DNA of 64,000 bases from Pseudomonas silvicola (GTDB lineage: Bacteria > Pseudomonadota > Gammaproteobacteria > Pseudomonadales > Pseudomonadaceae): the NCBI RefSeq assembly GCF_026651855.1, contig NZ_CP093280.1, forward strand, positions 5,850,501 through 5,914,500, read 5' to 3'. Shown in pieces: positions 9,073 to 17,455 of this stretch. Numbering within the stretch: the stretch's first letter is position 1; every line of letters starts with the position of its first letter. The translations under genes were made by a program, and so were the position numbers. The notes below the pieces were generated by a model. That model was not told the origin of the DNA. It worked only from the letters and a program-made list of their open reading frames with translations, and searched no databases.

Positions 9073-9159
9073 TGGTGCCCGGAGCCGGGGTCGAACCGGC
9101 ACGTCCTTACGAACGGGGGATTTTAAGTCCCATGCGTCTACCAATTTCGCCATCCGGGC
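9073..9159 (-). tRNA. tRNA-Leu(UAA)
   Basis: 87 nt, class II tRNA. Acceptor GCCCGGA/TCCGGGC, D-loop GGTAGACGC, anticodon loop CTTAAAA giving UAA, a long variable arm, T-loop GGTTCGACCCC and an encoded CCA. Last member of the host Gly-Cys-Leu array, now about 50 kb from tRNA-Cys because of the prophage. Confidence 0.97.
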
Positions 9160-9267
9160 GGTAGCGCGGTGCAGCGTGCAACGAGGGATTTTCAGACCCC
9201 CTGCTCGTCTTGGCATCGAACACTAATAACGTTTGAACCGTTTTAGTGCAGCGATCGCGAGCCAACG

Positions 9268-9296
9268 AATATATACACCCTGCCCTGAACACGCAA
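9268..9296 (-). promoter_or_regulatory. Probable own promoter of tRNA-Leu
   Basis: Minus strand -35 TTGCGT (9296-9291), 17-bp spacer, -10 TATATT (9273-9268), about 110 bp upstream of the tRNA. With a terminator between this promoter and the tRNA-Cys stub, tRNA-Leu appears able to be transcribed independently of the prophage junction. Confidence 0.5.
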
Positions 9297-9341
9297 CAAC
9301 GTTCAGGTACTTTCCCAGACAAAATATTAACGCGCCTGGAA

Positions 9342-9379
9342 ATAAAAAAGTCCTGTAGATCAGTGATCTACAGGACTTC
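9342..9379 (-). terminator. Host terminator formerly after tRNA-Cys
   Basis: Near-perfect stem AAGTCCTGTAGATCA/TGATCTACAGGACTT followed by a T-rich run on the minus strand, 6 bp beyond the tRNA-Cys 3'-end duplicate. It presumably ended tRNA-Cys transcription before phage integration. Confidence 0.85.
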
Positions 9380-9385
9380 GTTATA

Positions 9386-9434
9386 ATGGAGGCCGAGGTC
9401 GGAATCGAACCGGCGTAGACGGATTTGCAATCCG
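9386..9434. repeat. Prophage left attachment site (49-bp tRNA-Cys 3' duplicate)
   Basis: 49 bp identical to 59315-59363, covering the CCA end through the anticodon stem of tRNA-Cys on the minus strand. Sequence diverges on both sides. The complete tRNA gene is at the right copy, so this copy is the leftover stub. Confidence 0.95.
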
Positions 9435-9475
9435 CCCCACAAAATCAAGCAGAGCGCGGCTTGCGGCGATTTTCC

Positions 9476-9548
9476 GTTCCGAAACTCAAGCGCAAAGCAT
9501 ACCCCTCCAGACCGCATTCCGCAAGGGTCTATCTTTCTGTTTCGGAAC
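9476..9548. other. Putative integrase arm-type sites, left end
   Basis: GTTCCGAAAC at 9476-9485 and GTTTCGGAAC at 9539-9548 are the same 10-mer in opposite orientations, 63 bp apart. Two more copies lie beside the right attachment site. The rest of 9435-9637 is non-coding. Confidence 0.55.
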
Positions 9549-9637
9549 GCTTTTTTGGCTGATTCAGGCCTCGTGGCGATTCCTTGACGCTCCTTTCATC
9601 GGCGTCCTGCCGAACTAACCCCCCTTCCTTTATATCG

Positions 9638-10204
9638 CTACCCAGGATGGCAAACCTTCGCATAGTCCTGCAGCGCCTTCAGGGCTGAGCGCTCGCGGAT
9701 GAGGTCGGCGCGGAGATCGAAAACAGCTTGTCCAGCTTCTCCACTGAGTTCGACTGTTCCTGCATTGCCCAGGCCGGCGGCGCTGGTGGGACCGGACACC
9801 CCGCTGCTACCGCTACCGTTTGCGGTGCAACTGCCCGCGATCCGCAGCCGCTGAGTGCCAGCAGCAACATCAGCGCGCAGCCGATCATTGGCAGCCTGAG
9901 TCGCGGCGTACCGTTGGCGCAGGGTTTCGTTTTCGGCGAGAGCATCGGTTTTCTCCTTGGTGCGCTGGGCGTCGATATCGGCGGCCTTCTGCTCCGCCGC
10001 TTGCTGTTTGGCCAGGGCCTTGCTGGTCTGCGCGGCCCCGGCGTTGTTGATGGCGGTCAGGTCCGCCTGGTACCCCGCCGACTGCGCGGCCAATTGCTTG
10101 CCGTAGCTGTTTGCCTGCCAGGCCCAGGCCACGTAGAAGCTGCCGGCCATCAGCGCAAGGACCAGGCCGGCGGCCACGGCCCACTTGATCAGCGTTTCAT
10201 TCAT
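9638..10204 (-). CDS. Inner-membrane spanin (Rz-like)
   Basis: 188 aa with an N-terminal membrane anchor (about 7-29, WAVAAGLVLALMAGSFYVAWAW) and then an Ala/Gln-rich coiled coil (about 38-110) in the periplasm. This is the architecture of i-spanins, which join the o-spanin to fuse inner and outer membranes in the last step of lysis. Start ATG overlaps the endolysin stop (ATGA). The o-spanin gene is embedded in its +1 frame, a signature of Rz/Rz1 pairs. Confidence 0.85.
   Translation of the reverse strand: MNETLIKWAVAAGLVLALMAGSFYVAWAWQANSYGKQLAAQSAGYQADLTAINNAGAAQTSKALAKQQAAEQKAADIDAQRTKEKTDALAENETLRQRYAATQAANDRLRADVAAGTQRLRIAGSCTANGSGSSGVSGPTSAAGLGNAGTVELSGEAGQAVFDLRADLIRERSALKALQDYAKVCHPG
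9679..9888 (-). CDS. Outer-membrane lipoprotein spanin (Rz1-like), nested in Rz
   Basis: 69 aa lying wholly inside the Rz gene in another frame. Lipobox LALSGC near residue 15 gives a lipidated Cys, followed by a short Pro-rich mature peptide (CPVPPAPPAW). Start chosen at the MIGCALM codon just before the signal sequence. Size, lipobox and Pro-rich region match o-spanins; partner of the enclosing gene. Confidence 0.8.
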   Translation of the reverse strand: MIGCALMLLLALSGCGSRAVAPQTVAVAAGCPVPPAPPAWAMQEQSNSVEKLDKLFSISAPTSSASAQP

Positions 10205-10695
10205 GCCAACACCCCACCAGTCGCGATGTATTGAGCGATCAAGCTGTCAGTGGAGTGCATGTGCTGTCCGTAGGTGTTACCCGGAAGGCTCGCCCAGATG
10301 TTGCTGCACTTGCTGATGGCCTGGGCAATATTCCCCTCCTTGATGTCTGCCAGCGCTTTACGCTCAACAATCTGCTGAATCGCGATGCGATCCTGGCTCA
10401 ACGGGCTGAAGTCGGGCAGCTTCAGCAGTGCCGAGTACGCGACCCAGTATCGGTAGAGCAGTTGGTATCGCCCTGCTGCTGTCGACTTCAGCCCAGCGTT
10501 GTTGACGGTGACAAGTACGTTGGGGTGGGCCGCATATGCTGTGAATGTGTTGGGACTGTTGAGTCCGCCAACGATCACGTCATACCCGTTGTTTTTGGTG
10601 TACCTGCTGATCGAGGTCCCTTCGGACCAGGCTAGCATGTCCAGGAAAGCTCCGACATTCGGTCCTCCAGCGGCCTGCGCGGTGATGCATGGCAT
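10201..10695 (-). CDS. Endolysin, lambda R-type lytic transglycosylase
   Basis: 164 aa. Matches the lambda endolysin pattern along its length: AFLDMLAWSEGT with the catalytic Glu, NGYDVIVGG, STAAGRYQLL, DFSPLSQDRIA, QAISKCSNIWASLPG and DSLIAQY. It cleaves peptidoglycan glycan strands. No signal peptide, so release should depend on a holin. Start ATG at 10695 follows GGAGAAAAGTAC; an in-frame upstream codon lies inside the terminator and is rejected. First of the lysis trio endolysin-Rz-Rz1. Confidence 0.93.
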   Translation of the reverse strand: MPCITAQAAGGPNVGAFLDMLAWSEGTSISRYTKNNGYDVIVGGLNSPNTFTAYAAHPNVLVTVNNAGLKSTAAGRYQLLYRYWVAYSALLKLPDFSPLSQDRIAIQQIVERKALADIKEGNIAQAISKCSNIWASLPGNTYGQHMHSTDSLIAQYIATGGVLA

Positions 10696-10712
10696 GTACT
10701 TTTCTCCAGACG

Positions 10713-10736
10713 AAAAAAAGCCGCTCAAGGCGGCTG
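10713..10736 (-). terminator. Terminator fused to endolysin ribosome site
   Basis: Stem GCCGCCTTGAGCGGC followed on the minus strand by seven T, then CGTCTGGAGAAAAGTAC and the endolysin ATG. Confidence 0.8.
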
Positions 10737-10753
10737 TTTGCATCGTTAATCGG

Positions 10754-11173
10754 TCAAGCCGGCAGAGGCGGCCAGGTGATGGTTGCCGGGTACCCGGCCT
10801 GGGTATCGATCTTGTTCAGGTCCAGCTTGTAGGCTGCATAGGTCTTGAACATTGCGGTATCGTCCGCGTCAAGCAGCCCGGCGATATAGGCGTCTGCCAT
10901 GCCGGCCGTCTTTTCGTTCGCGGCCGCGAGCAACGCATCGCGCTGGGCAATGGCGTTGATACGCAACTCGGCATCGGTAGGAGCCGGGACCACCGGCTCA
11001 GCGAAGGACCACACCCCCTCCACCTCAACGGCTGTCCATCCGAAGACCGGCTGGGGACTGACATCAGTGATGTCTGCCCAGACAAGATCGGGATGGAACA
11101 GCTCGGCCATGTCCCCGTCCGTGGAGAAAATCTCAGCCACGGCGCCTTCGTAAATGCGTGCGTAGGTTCGCAT
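10754..11173 (-). CDS. Tail-fibre assembly protein
   Basis: 139 aa. N-terminal ARIYEGAVAEIFSTDG / ELFHPDLVW block and C-terminal helical block (NAIAQRDALLAAANEKT...YKLDLNKID...TWPPLPA) are typical of phage tail-fibre chaperones encoded just after the fibre gene. Start overlaps the fibre stop (TAATG). A decayed copy lies at 8697-8855. The protein probably helps fold or trimerise the fibre (family knowledge). Confidence 0.75.
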   Translation of the reverse strand: MRTYARIYEGAVAEIFSTDGDMAELFHPDLVWADITDVSPQPVFGWTAVEVEGVWSFAEPVVPAPTDAELRINAIAQRDALLAAANEKTAGMADAYIAGLLDADDTAMFKTYAAYKLDLNKIDTQAGYPATITWPPLPA

Positions 11174-12744
11174 TATGCGTACTCCCAGATGATGACAATT
11201 CCCAGAGCTCCTGCGCCGCCGGCCAAGGCGGCCCCGCCAGCAGCCTGCAGCGCGCCGCTGCCACCGCCGCCGTAACCTGCCCCTGGCTGCCCAGGGTTCG
11301 CGCTCGCCCTGCTGTTGCCTCCAGCGCCGTAAACGGACGAACCGCCAGACCCGGAATACCCAGAGTTAGCAGTGATCATCACCCCGTTTTGCCCGGCTTG
11401 TCCCGGCGAACCAACAATATTCGCCCCTACAGGGCCAGGGTTGGTTCCTCCATTGGCGCTCACAATTGGAGCGGCCTGAGATGCACACCCCACCGAAGCC
11501 CCCCCGCCAGGCGCTGCCAAGTACGACCCGAAACTGGTAGTTCCCCCGGCAATCCCAGCATTGGCTCCGGCGGCAGGTGCTGAGCCCCCTGCTCCCACCG
11601 TTATCTGCACTGGAATGGATAAAGCGGAAATTTGGTAGTAGCTCTTCCCGTATGCCCCGGATGATCCGCCACCGGATACGGCAGCCTGTCCAGTAGTCGG
11701 AGCTGCAACGCCCCCTGCGCTCGCGCCGCCACCCTGCGCCTCTACTACAACGCTGCGTGTACCGACGGTAGGGGTGTAGGAGAAAGTGCCGACAGCCCCG
11801 AAGACCTGGACGTTGATCAGTCGGCCCGCCATGGCATTGCCGCCGGTCGCAGAGATCAGCACCCAGGCGTCGAGGTTGGCGGAATACTTCACCGTAAATC
11901 GACCGTTCACTACCAGCTCACCACCAATCAGGGCGGCCTGCGCGAGACTTACGATGGGCTTTGCCGTCAGTCCATTCGGAGAGAACGTACTGGCTCCAGT
12001 ATTCACTGCCACTGCAGTAGAAGTTAGGGTGAGGCCGTCCCTTAAAGCTGTGATCGCGGGCAAAAACGTTGCGACGTACGCATTTGCAGAGCCGCCACCA
12101 GTCGCGTAGTCCCATCCCTGTGGTGGGAGTTGGCCCGCTTGGTTGCCAACCGTATAGGTAGCAGCAGTTCCCAAACCAAGATTGGTCCGAGCAGTCGCTG
12201 CATCAGATGCTCCCGTTCCGCCATTGGCGATTGTCAAGTCAGTTCCAGACCAATCACCATTATTGATATTGTCTTTGATGGCAAGAGCTAGCAACCCAAG
12301 GTTGCTTCTCGCGCCCGCAGCCGTTGACGCTGCAGTACCACCCTTGGCAAGCGGGAGAATGCCACTGATGTTATCGGTGGTGGTTGGCCATTTGCCAGGC
12401 TGGATGAAACTCCAGATCCCATTGTCGCCGGCCCCTTGCGGGGTAATACCATTGTTCGCCGATATGGCCTGGAATAGGTAGCCTGCATAGTAAACAATGG
12501 CGCCGATCTGATAGGCGACGTCCGTTCGCCACGATAAAAAACCTTGGCGCTCAACTTCCTGCAGGCCAAGGTCTACTCGTGTCTGCCAATAGTTCTGCAT
12601 CCGGGCGGTAGGAGGTTCGGCCGTGGCATTGCCAATCCAGCCATCTTCGATAACAGCTTGGTCTGCGGTTGTAGATTCGCCCCCCATTTGGTCGCTGGCC
12701 GCATCGACGGCCCAAACGCGGTTATAACTTGCTGGACGAGTCAT
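11173..12744 (-). CDS. Tail fibre with polyglycine-rich receptor-binding tip
   Basis: 523 aa. N-terminal third attaches to the baseplate; two copies of a GGT.AS.A..AR.NLGL shaft repeat (about 135-190); Gly-rich C-terminal tip (about 345-515, many GGG/GGSG runs) ending in GIVIIWEYA. Gly-rich tips of this type form polyglycine-helix adhesins in some phages. This is the likely host-recognition protein. Lies after the DUF2612 baseplate gene with TAATG overlap and before its assembly chaperone. Confidence 0.87.
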   Translation of the reverse strand: MTRPASYNRVWAVDAASDQMGGESTTADQAVIEDGWIGNATAEPPTARMQNYWQTRVDLGLQEVERQGFLSWRTDVAYQIGAIVYYAGYLFQAISANNGITPQGAGDNGIWSFIQPGKWPTTTDNISGILPLAKGGTAASTAAGARSNLGLLALAIKDNINNGDWSGTDLTIANGGTGASDAATARTNLGLGTAATYTVGNQAGQLPPQGWDYATGGGSANAYVATFLPAITALRDGLTLTSTAVAVNTGASTFSPNGLTAKPIVSLAQAALIGGELVVNGRFTVKYSANLDAWVLISATGGNAMAGRLINVQVFGAVGTFSYTPTVGTRSVVVEAQGGGASAGGVAAPTTGQAAVSGGGSSGAYGKSYYQISALSIPVQITVGAGGSAPAAGANAGIAGGTTSFGSYLAAPGGGASVGCASQAAPIVSANGGTNPGPVGANIVGSPGQAGQNGVMITANSGYSGSGGSSVYGAGGNSRASANPGQPGAGYGGGGSGALQAAGGAALAGGAGALGIVIIWEYA

Positions 12745-13340
12745 TAGCTTCCCCCATTGATGGAAGTGATTTCAACGCCCATCGGTTTCGGGATGAGGTC
12801 GTAGTTGACGGCGAGGTAGTACAGGACGCTGCTGTAACTGGTCGTATTGAGGTTGATGGTCATGGTCATGTCTTTGTTATCGACGACTGTGCACGAGATT
12901 CCGAAAATGTCGTCCACCGCCTCTTTCACGGAGTCAATGGTGCAGAGGATTGAGTTCTTGTAGATCTTCCCTTTGATGACCGACTTGAATGCATAGTCGG
13001 GGATGGGGACGGTCTGGGTCGCGGCAGAGGCGTCGTAGTAAGGCGCCTGGTTGTAGCCCTTGGCGATCAGGTCACCCAGATACCCGAAGTACTCCAGCGC
13101 GGCCATAGAGATACGCGGACGCTCACTGATGCCTACGATGCGGCCCACGATATCCAGCATCACGCCGGAGACGTTTTGGTAGTCCAGGATGTAGTTGAGG
13201 ATCTGCAGCGGATTTTCGAGGCTTGAGCCCACGAGAGACGGAATGGTGTCGATCCAAGAGACCAGCTTGGGCCCCTTCTGGTACCAGCCGTATATGCGCG
13301 ACTCGGCCTTCGACACATAATCGAAATTGGCGTCCGGCAT
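12744..13340 (-). CDS. Baseplate-associated DUF2612-type protein
   Basis: 198 aa. The pattern of an N-terminal amphipathic segment, LVGSSLENPLQILNYILDYQNVSGVMLDIVGRIVGI, and C-terminal NYDLIPKPMGV is that of DUF2612 proteins, found between J-type baseplate proteins and fibres in contractile phages. Probably a baseplate wedge or fibre-adaptor component (position-based inference). Confidence 0.8.
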   Translation of the reverse strand: MPDANFDYVSKAESRIYGWYQKGPKLVSWIDTIPSLVGSSLENPLQILNYILDYQNVSGVMLDIVGRIVGISERPRISMAALEYFGYLGDLIAKGYNQAPYYDASAATQTVPIPDYAFKSVIKGKIYKNSILCTIDSVKEAVDDIFGISCTVVDNKDMTMTINLNTTSYSSVLYYLAVNYDLIPKPMGVEITSINGGS

Positions 13341-13345
13341 CTGTA

Positions 13346-14560
13346 TTACTCGTAGGTGATGTTGATGTTCTCGGCGTTGATCACGGCCAGTTGGTTGTAG
13401 GCAATTGGCACGGTAAGTGCCGTCACGGCACCTGGGTTAGTCCCGATGTAGAGCGAGTTGATCATGCCTGCGCCCGCTACCACGTAGTTCGCCGGGGTGT
13501 AGAGCCGGCCCGCCGTGACGCTTTCGCCGATCTGGAAGCCGCGCTTGATGAACCCGCTGGTCTGCGTGAAGCCTTCCAGGGAGTAGGACACTGTCTGCGT
13601 CTTGATCGTCGTCTTGTCGCTGTCGGATAGCGTAGAGCTGGTGATCGACATGTCTTCATAGACCGTGACCAGTTGAGGCCGGAAGAAGCTGAGCGTGACC
13701 GGGTTGCCGCTGGGCGTGGCGGTCAGGCCGGTGACCATGTAGGCATCCAGGTCCGTGCGGTCCGAGTTGTCACCGCAGCCTGGCGATTTCACCGAGGCGA
13801 ATGCCGCAAGGATATCGGCGTCAGCCCCGCCGTCCACGATGAGCATGATCGACTTCGGCATCAGGCCATTGCCATCTACGATGGTGCGCGTGTTCTCGTA
13901 AATCTTCACCTGCTTGACCCCGGTGACCAGGTAGACCGCCGAGTAGAGCGCATCAATGACATTGCTGGAGCGCGTGGCCACCGCCACGTTACGGCGGAAC
14001 CGGTAGTCAGGATCACCCTCCTGAGCGTCGCCCACGGAGGCGGCAACCGGGTTGGTGACGCTGGTTACCCCCGCCGGGACCGACCCATAGATCGATGAAA
14101 GCTCCCCTACGTTGGCTGTCTGCGCGCCAGAGGTAGTGCAAGTAACACCAACGGTCCCGGTACCGTCGCTGCCTAACGTGATCGCCCCATCGGTGGCCCA
14201 GAGGGTGTCAGTCAAGGTGTTACGGATGGTAGTGCCGGCCGGAACAGGGGCATTTGGGTTACCCTTGAAGGTCGCGGTGCACGTCGAGTAGGTGGCTACC
14301 GCCCGGGGGATGTTGCTAATGGCCCCGATGCGATCGAGCTGCAGGCCCACCGCGCTATTCGGGTCCAGGGTGTTGTAGACCGAAGTCACCAGCTCATCGA
14401 GGTTTCCGAGCGCCTCTGCCCATATTTGCAGCGCCATGCCATCCGGTGTGGAAGAGTCGAGATCCCAGCTGGAATCAATATCCAGGTATCCAGCCTTGAG
14501 CGTGGCCAGGTATTCCTGGGTGGTGGTTAGAGTAACGCCGCTACTGGTTACTGCCGCCAT
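13346..14560 (-). CDS. Baseplate J-like protein
   Basis: 404 aa. Contains the J-protein features TPDGMALQIWAEALG, LDRIGAISNIPRA near the N-terminus, Ala/Thr-rich middle with AQEGDPDYRFRRNVAVA, and GVKQVKIYENT. J-type proteins form the outer wedge ring of contractile-tail baseplates. Sits 3 bp after the gp25-like gene and 5 bp before the DUF2612 gene. Confidence 0.9.
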   Translation of the reverse strand: MAAVTSSGVTLTTTQEYLATLKAGYLDIDSSWDLDSSTPDGMALQIWAEALGNLDELVTSVYNTLDPNSAVGLQLDRIGAISNIPRAVATYSTCTATFKGNPNAPVPAGTTIRNTLTDTLWATDGAITLGSDGTGTVGVTCTTSGAQTANVGELSSIYGSVPAGVTSVTNPVAASVGDAQEGDPDYRFRRNVAVATRSSNVIDALYSAVYLVTGVKQVKIYENTRTIVDGNGLMPKSIMLIVDGGADADILAAFASVKSPGCGDNSDRTDLDAYMVTGLTATPSGNPVTLSFFRPQLVTVYEDMSITSSTLSDSDKTTIKTQTVSYSLEGFTQTSGFIKRGFQIGESVTAGRLYTPANYVVAGAGMINSLYIGTNPGAVTALTVPIAYNQLAVINAENINITYE

Positions 14561-14563
14561 GGG

Positions 14564-14914
14564 TTACTCCGAGGTGGTATAGGTTACGGTGGCGACTGTT
14601 CCTGTCGCGTTTGTGACGGTCATCGACACGCTGTACGTGCGCGTTGCGCGGTCTCGAACCAGGCTAAAATCTGTGATTTGCGTGACATTGGTAGACTGCA
14701 ATACCGACTGCTTGAGCAGGATTTCCACTAAGGCCGGGTCCGTTTTTCCCAGCAGGCCGTCAAACCACGGCGTGCCCTTGGTCTGGCTCAGGAAATCCTC
14801 GGTGAGGATCTGGCGCAGCAGGTAGACGACGCTTGCGGCCAGTTCTTCCTCATCGGAAAGGAAAACGCTGGAACCGCTCGTCACGAGGTCGGTTCCGTCG
14901 AAATTTCTGATCAT
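14564..14914 (-). CDS. Baseplate wedge protein, gp25-like position
   Basis: 116 aa, compact. Residues SVVYLLRQILTEDFLSQTKGTPWFDGLLGK and a C-terminal beta-rich half (RTYSVSMTVTNATG) resemble small wedge proteins that sit between spike and J in many contractile phages. Family assignment is by gene order and general pattern only. Confidence 0.65.
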   Translation of the reverse strand: MIRNFDGTDLVTSGSSVFLSDEEELAASVVYLLRQILTEDFLSQTKGTPWFDGLLGKTDPALVEILLKQSVLQSTNVTQITDFSLVRDRATRTYSVSMTVTNATGTVATVTYTTSE

Positions 14915-14931
14915 GTGGTGTCTCGGCTGGG

Positions 14932-15585
14932 TCAGGCTGCTGGCGGTCCAGAGGTACCATTGCCCGCTTGGACGCCGGTATGAATGTGTGTCGCCCCAAT
15001 GTTCACGCCGTTGTGGAATAGCCCGGCGGCCGAAAGGACCAGCGTCTGTCCGCCCACCGTTAGGGTTACGTCGCTGGCCGTTGAAACAATGGTGGTGCTG
15101 CCGACCTTAAGGTCGATGGCGTCGTCTGTGGCGGTGATGGAGACCGTCCCAGCTTTATTGGCCAGGCCGGCCCCCGCGCTGGGCATTGGCGCGAACGCTG
15201 TCGCCGCGGAGCGCAGGCCAGGCTGGAACATCGCATCGGTGGCATCGAACATGCGCAGGCTGGATGGCTGCACCGATCCGCCGGCAGACAGCCAGTCGTC
15301 GATGCAGCGTTGGGAGAAGTGCACCCAGCCCTCGTCGCCTTTGCTCAGGGCATAAAAAAAGGCCCACGATTGTGAGCCTGGGAAAACGACGGGGACGTCA
15401 ACAAGGACCGATATGTCCTTCCAGACACCTTTTTGCCGTCGCTTAACCCCCAGTTGGATCTGGGCGCGCTGGGTTCCAGGGTCAAAGGCGATCAACGTTG
15501 CTGGCAGGCTGGTATAGATTTTGGCCATGCCCCGCTTGAAGGACATCTCAAGCATGTCGCTTATGTTCAGGTGGCGATCAACCAT
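14932..15585 (-). CDS. Membrane-puncturing tail spike (Gp138/gpV-type)
   Basis: 217 aa. N-terminal OB-like domain (LPATLIAFDPGTQRAQIQL..., VPVVFPGSQSWAFFYALSKGDEGWVHFSQRCIDDW) followed by a repetitive C-terminal beta-prism (GTVSITATDDAIDLKVGSTTIVSTASDVTLTVGG), ending in HIHTG. The two His near the C-terminus match the metal-binding tip of phage central spikes. It pierces the outer membrane on sheath contraction. Confidence 0.85.
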   Translation of the reverse strand: MVDRHLNISDMLEMSFKRGMAKIYTSLPATLIAFDPGTQRAQIQLGVKRRQKGVWKDISVLVDVPVVFPGSQSWAFFYALSKGDEGWVHFSQRCIDDWLSAGGSVQPSSLRMFDATDAMFQPGLRSAATAFAPMPSAGAGLANKAGTVSITATDDAIDLKVGSTTIVSTASDVTLTVGGQTLVLSAAGLFHNGVNIGATHIHTGVQAGNGTSGPPAA

Positions 15586-16516
15586 TGTCGTCTCCTGAAG
15601 TTATGGGGTTCCAATCCACGCCGCGGGCATAGCCTTGGATCGATGTTGACCAGACGTCCGAGTAGAAGTCGCCGGTGTGGATGATCGAGCTGGCGTAGTA
15701 CTTACCTGACTTTGTCTGGGTGACCTGGGTCTGATCGGCGAAGTTGGCGCCCTGCGCCGACACCACGCTATACCGACTCTTCACCACGATTTCATCGCCA
15801 GGAAGGATCTTGGTATTCATCCTGGTCACCACGTTGACCGTGGGCCCGGCGGTGAATATTGGGGATCCCTCCATTCCGGTATCGACCGATATTTCGTGGC
15901 TCACCCCTGTCCCCGTGTCTGAGCGCGGCAACAGCAGCGCCTTGTTGACCAGCCGATAGACGATGAAGCCGAATGACTGTCCTAGATCATCGAGGACGGC
16001 GTACGGCGGCGCAGCGGCGGAAAGCTTGGACACCCTACCTAGCGAAGGCCAGAAGTTGTTGTCCTTCGAGTCAATGGGCGGCAAGAAGGTGAACGGCACG
16101 CCAAGTTCACCTGCCACCTCCTGCACGATATCGCACACGCGCGTGCCGCTGCCCCAGGTCTTGTTGATCCTGGCGCTCGTTTCAGCCTCGCTGATCATCG
16201 AACAGTAGAGCAGCAGGTACTGCTCCGGCCCGAATTTGCCCTTGCTGGGCGTGAATACGTTGCCGTCGAAGATGGTGTCAAAGCTATCGTTGTATCCGGC
16301 CACCAGCTTGACCCGGTCGTATTTGCTGATGATCTGATCCATTGACGTGACGTTCAGGCCGTAGATCGTGATCTCTGCAGTGCCCTTGATCGACCCCATG
16401 CCAGGGTAATAGCTGACCCTGAACTGGACCTGCACCGGCGCCGTCATGCGCAGGTATTCGCTACTGGTGGTCGAGTAAAGCGTCAGCTCGTAGTAGCGCC
16501 CGTAGAGCACCCCCAT
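15578..16516 (-). CDS. Baseplate hub protein
   Basis: 312 aa. Residues FRVSYYPGMGSIKGTAEITIYGLN and a long middle domain (YDRVKLVAGYNDSFDTIFDGNVF, VCDIVQEVAGELGVPFTFLPP) resemble hub proteins that hold the spike at the tail tube end. The gene overlaps the spike gene by 8 bp and follows the plug gene by 1 bp. Assignment leans on order. Confidence 0.7.
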   Translation of the reverse strand: MGVLYGRYYELTLYSTTSSEYLRMTAPVQVQFRVSYYPGMGSIKGTAEITIYGLNVTSMDQIISKYDRVKLVAGYNDSFDTIFDGNVFTPSKGKFGPEQYLLLYCSMISEAETSARINKTWGSGTRVCDIVQEVAGELGVPFTFLPPIDSKDNNFWPSLGRVSKLSAAAPPYAVLDDLGQSFGFIVYRLVNKALLLPRSDTGTGVSHEISVDTGMEGSPIFTAGPTVNVVTRMNTKILPGDEIVVKSRYSVVSAQGANFADQTQVTQTKSGKYYASSIIHTGDFYSDVWSTSIQGYARGVDWNPITSGDDNG

Positions 16517-16517
16517 G

Positions 16518-16808
16518 TCAGTACTCCCATGTCAGGGTGTTATCAACGCCCAGATTCGCCACGGTGGCGGGATCGCCTACCAGGTAGAGTTTGCCGATAC
16601 CCAGTTGCAGGCCGTCCAGCAGATCCATGTTGGGGTGCAGGCCGCGCCCCTGGAAGATTGGCGTGCCCGATGAGTCGTACATGCTCACCACGTAGTAGGA
16701 GAACCGCGTCAACCAAGTGAAGGCGAACGTGTAGGCTGTGTTACTTAGCGACGACTGGAACGTGAAATAGCTGTAACTGCTGGGCAGCGAGAGCGTTTTG
16801 GTCGTCAT
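16518..16808 (-). CDS. Small baseplate plug-like protein
   Basis: 96 aa, beta-rich, no membrane segment. Residues YTFAFTWLTRFSYYVVSMYDSSGTPIFQGRGLHPNMDLLDGL and PATVANLGVDNTLTWEY resemble the small plug protein next to the hub in simple contractile phages. Overlaps the previous gene by 4 bp (ATGA-type). Confidence 0.65.
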   Translation of the reverse strand: MTTKTLSLPSSYSYFTFQSSLSNTAYTFAFTWLTRFSYYVVSMYDSSGTPIFQGRGLHPNMDLLDGLQLGIGKLYLVGDPATVANLGVDNTLTWEY

Positions 16809-17455
16809 GAAGGCACCACCGTTCCGGCGTTCACCGAGCTTTGCCCCTGGGTTGACTCGGTTCCGCTGCCGAGCGTTGTGGTCACCGAGCCGGTGCCTGT
16901 GTTGGAGATAATGGTCGGCTGCGCCAGGTCGATCTGGAAGATTCCTCCCAACTCAGAACGCTTGTCGACCACCGATCTCACCCCCACAACCACAACGCTC
17001 TTGTAGGTCTCCTTGGTCCCCACGAAGTTGATCAGCGCGCCCGTAGCCTTGAGGTAATGCAGGGCGTTTTTCACCGTTGTGGACCGAGTGGAAGAACTGC
17101 TCGACATGGTTGCTCCCATCCCGAGGCCGAGTAGCGCCAGTGCCGTACCGCCAAGCTTTGACACCACGGCCCCAGCCGCGGCGCCGATCAAGGCCGATTC
17201 AACCGTCGAGGCACCGTTCGTGGTGGAGGCTGTTGCCACCTTGAAGGGGTTGTCGCTAACCCCTACGGTTACCGTCAGCACGTTCGGCAACTGAATCGAA
17301 TGATCAGACGCTATGGCCCCGCTCTCCAGCGGGTACTGCGACATCCTGGACGACACGTACTGCATCTCGGACAGGATGGCGTCAAAAATAATCGGCGTGA
17401 ATCCGTTCCCGCCGAGGGTTGGGACCTTGTTCAGAAAGATCGCTGCAAGGCTCAT
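16805..17455 (-). CDS. Dit-like baseplate protein
   Basis: 216 aa. N-terminal IIFDAILSEMQYVSSRMSQYPLESG... resembles the Dit-like tail-protein N-domain (reporting a property of the target interval, then HPVESG). A Gly/Ala/Ser-rich hydrophobic stretch (VESALIGAAAGAVVSKLGGTALALLGLGMG) follows; similar insertions occur in the family. Start overlaps the tape-measure stop. Confidence 0.6.
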   Translation of the reverse strand: MSLAAIFLNKVPTLGGNGFTPIIFDAILSEMQYVSSRMSQYPLESGAIASDHSIQLPNVLTVTVGVSDNPFKVATASTTNGASTVESALIGAAAGAVVSKLGGTALALLGLGMGATMSSSSSTRSTTVKNALHYLKATGALINFVGTKETYKSVVVVGVRSVVDKRSELGGIFQIDLAQPTIISNTGTGSVTTTLGSGTESTQGQSSVNAGTVVPS

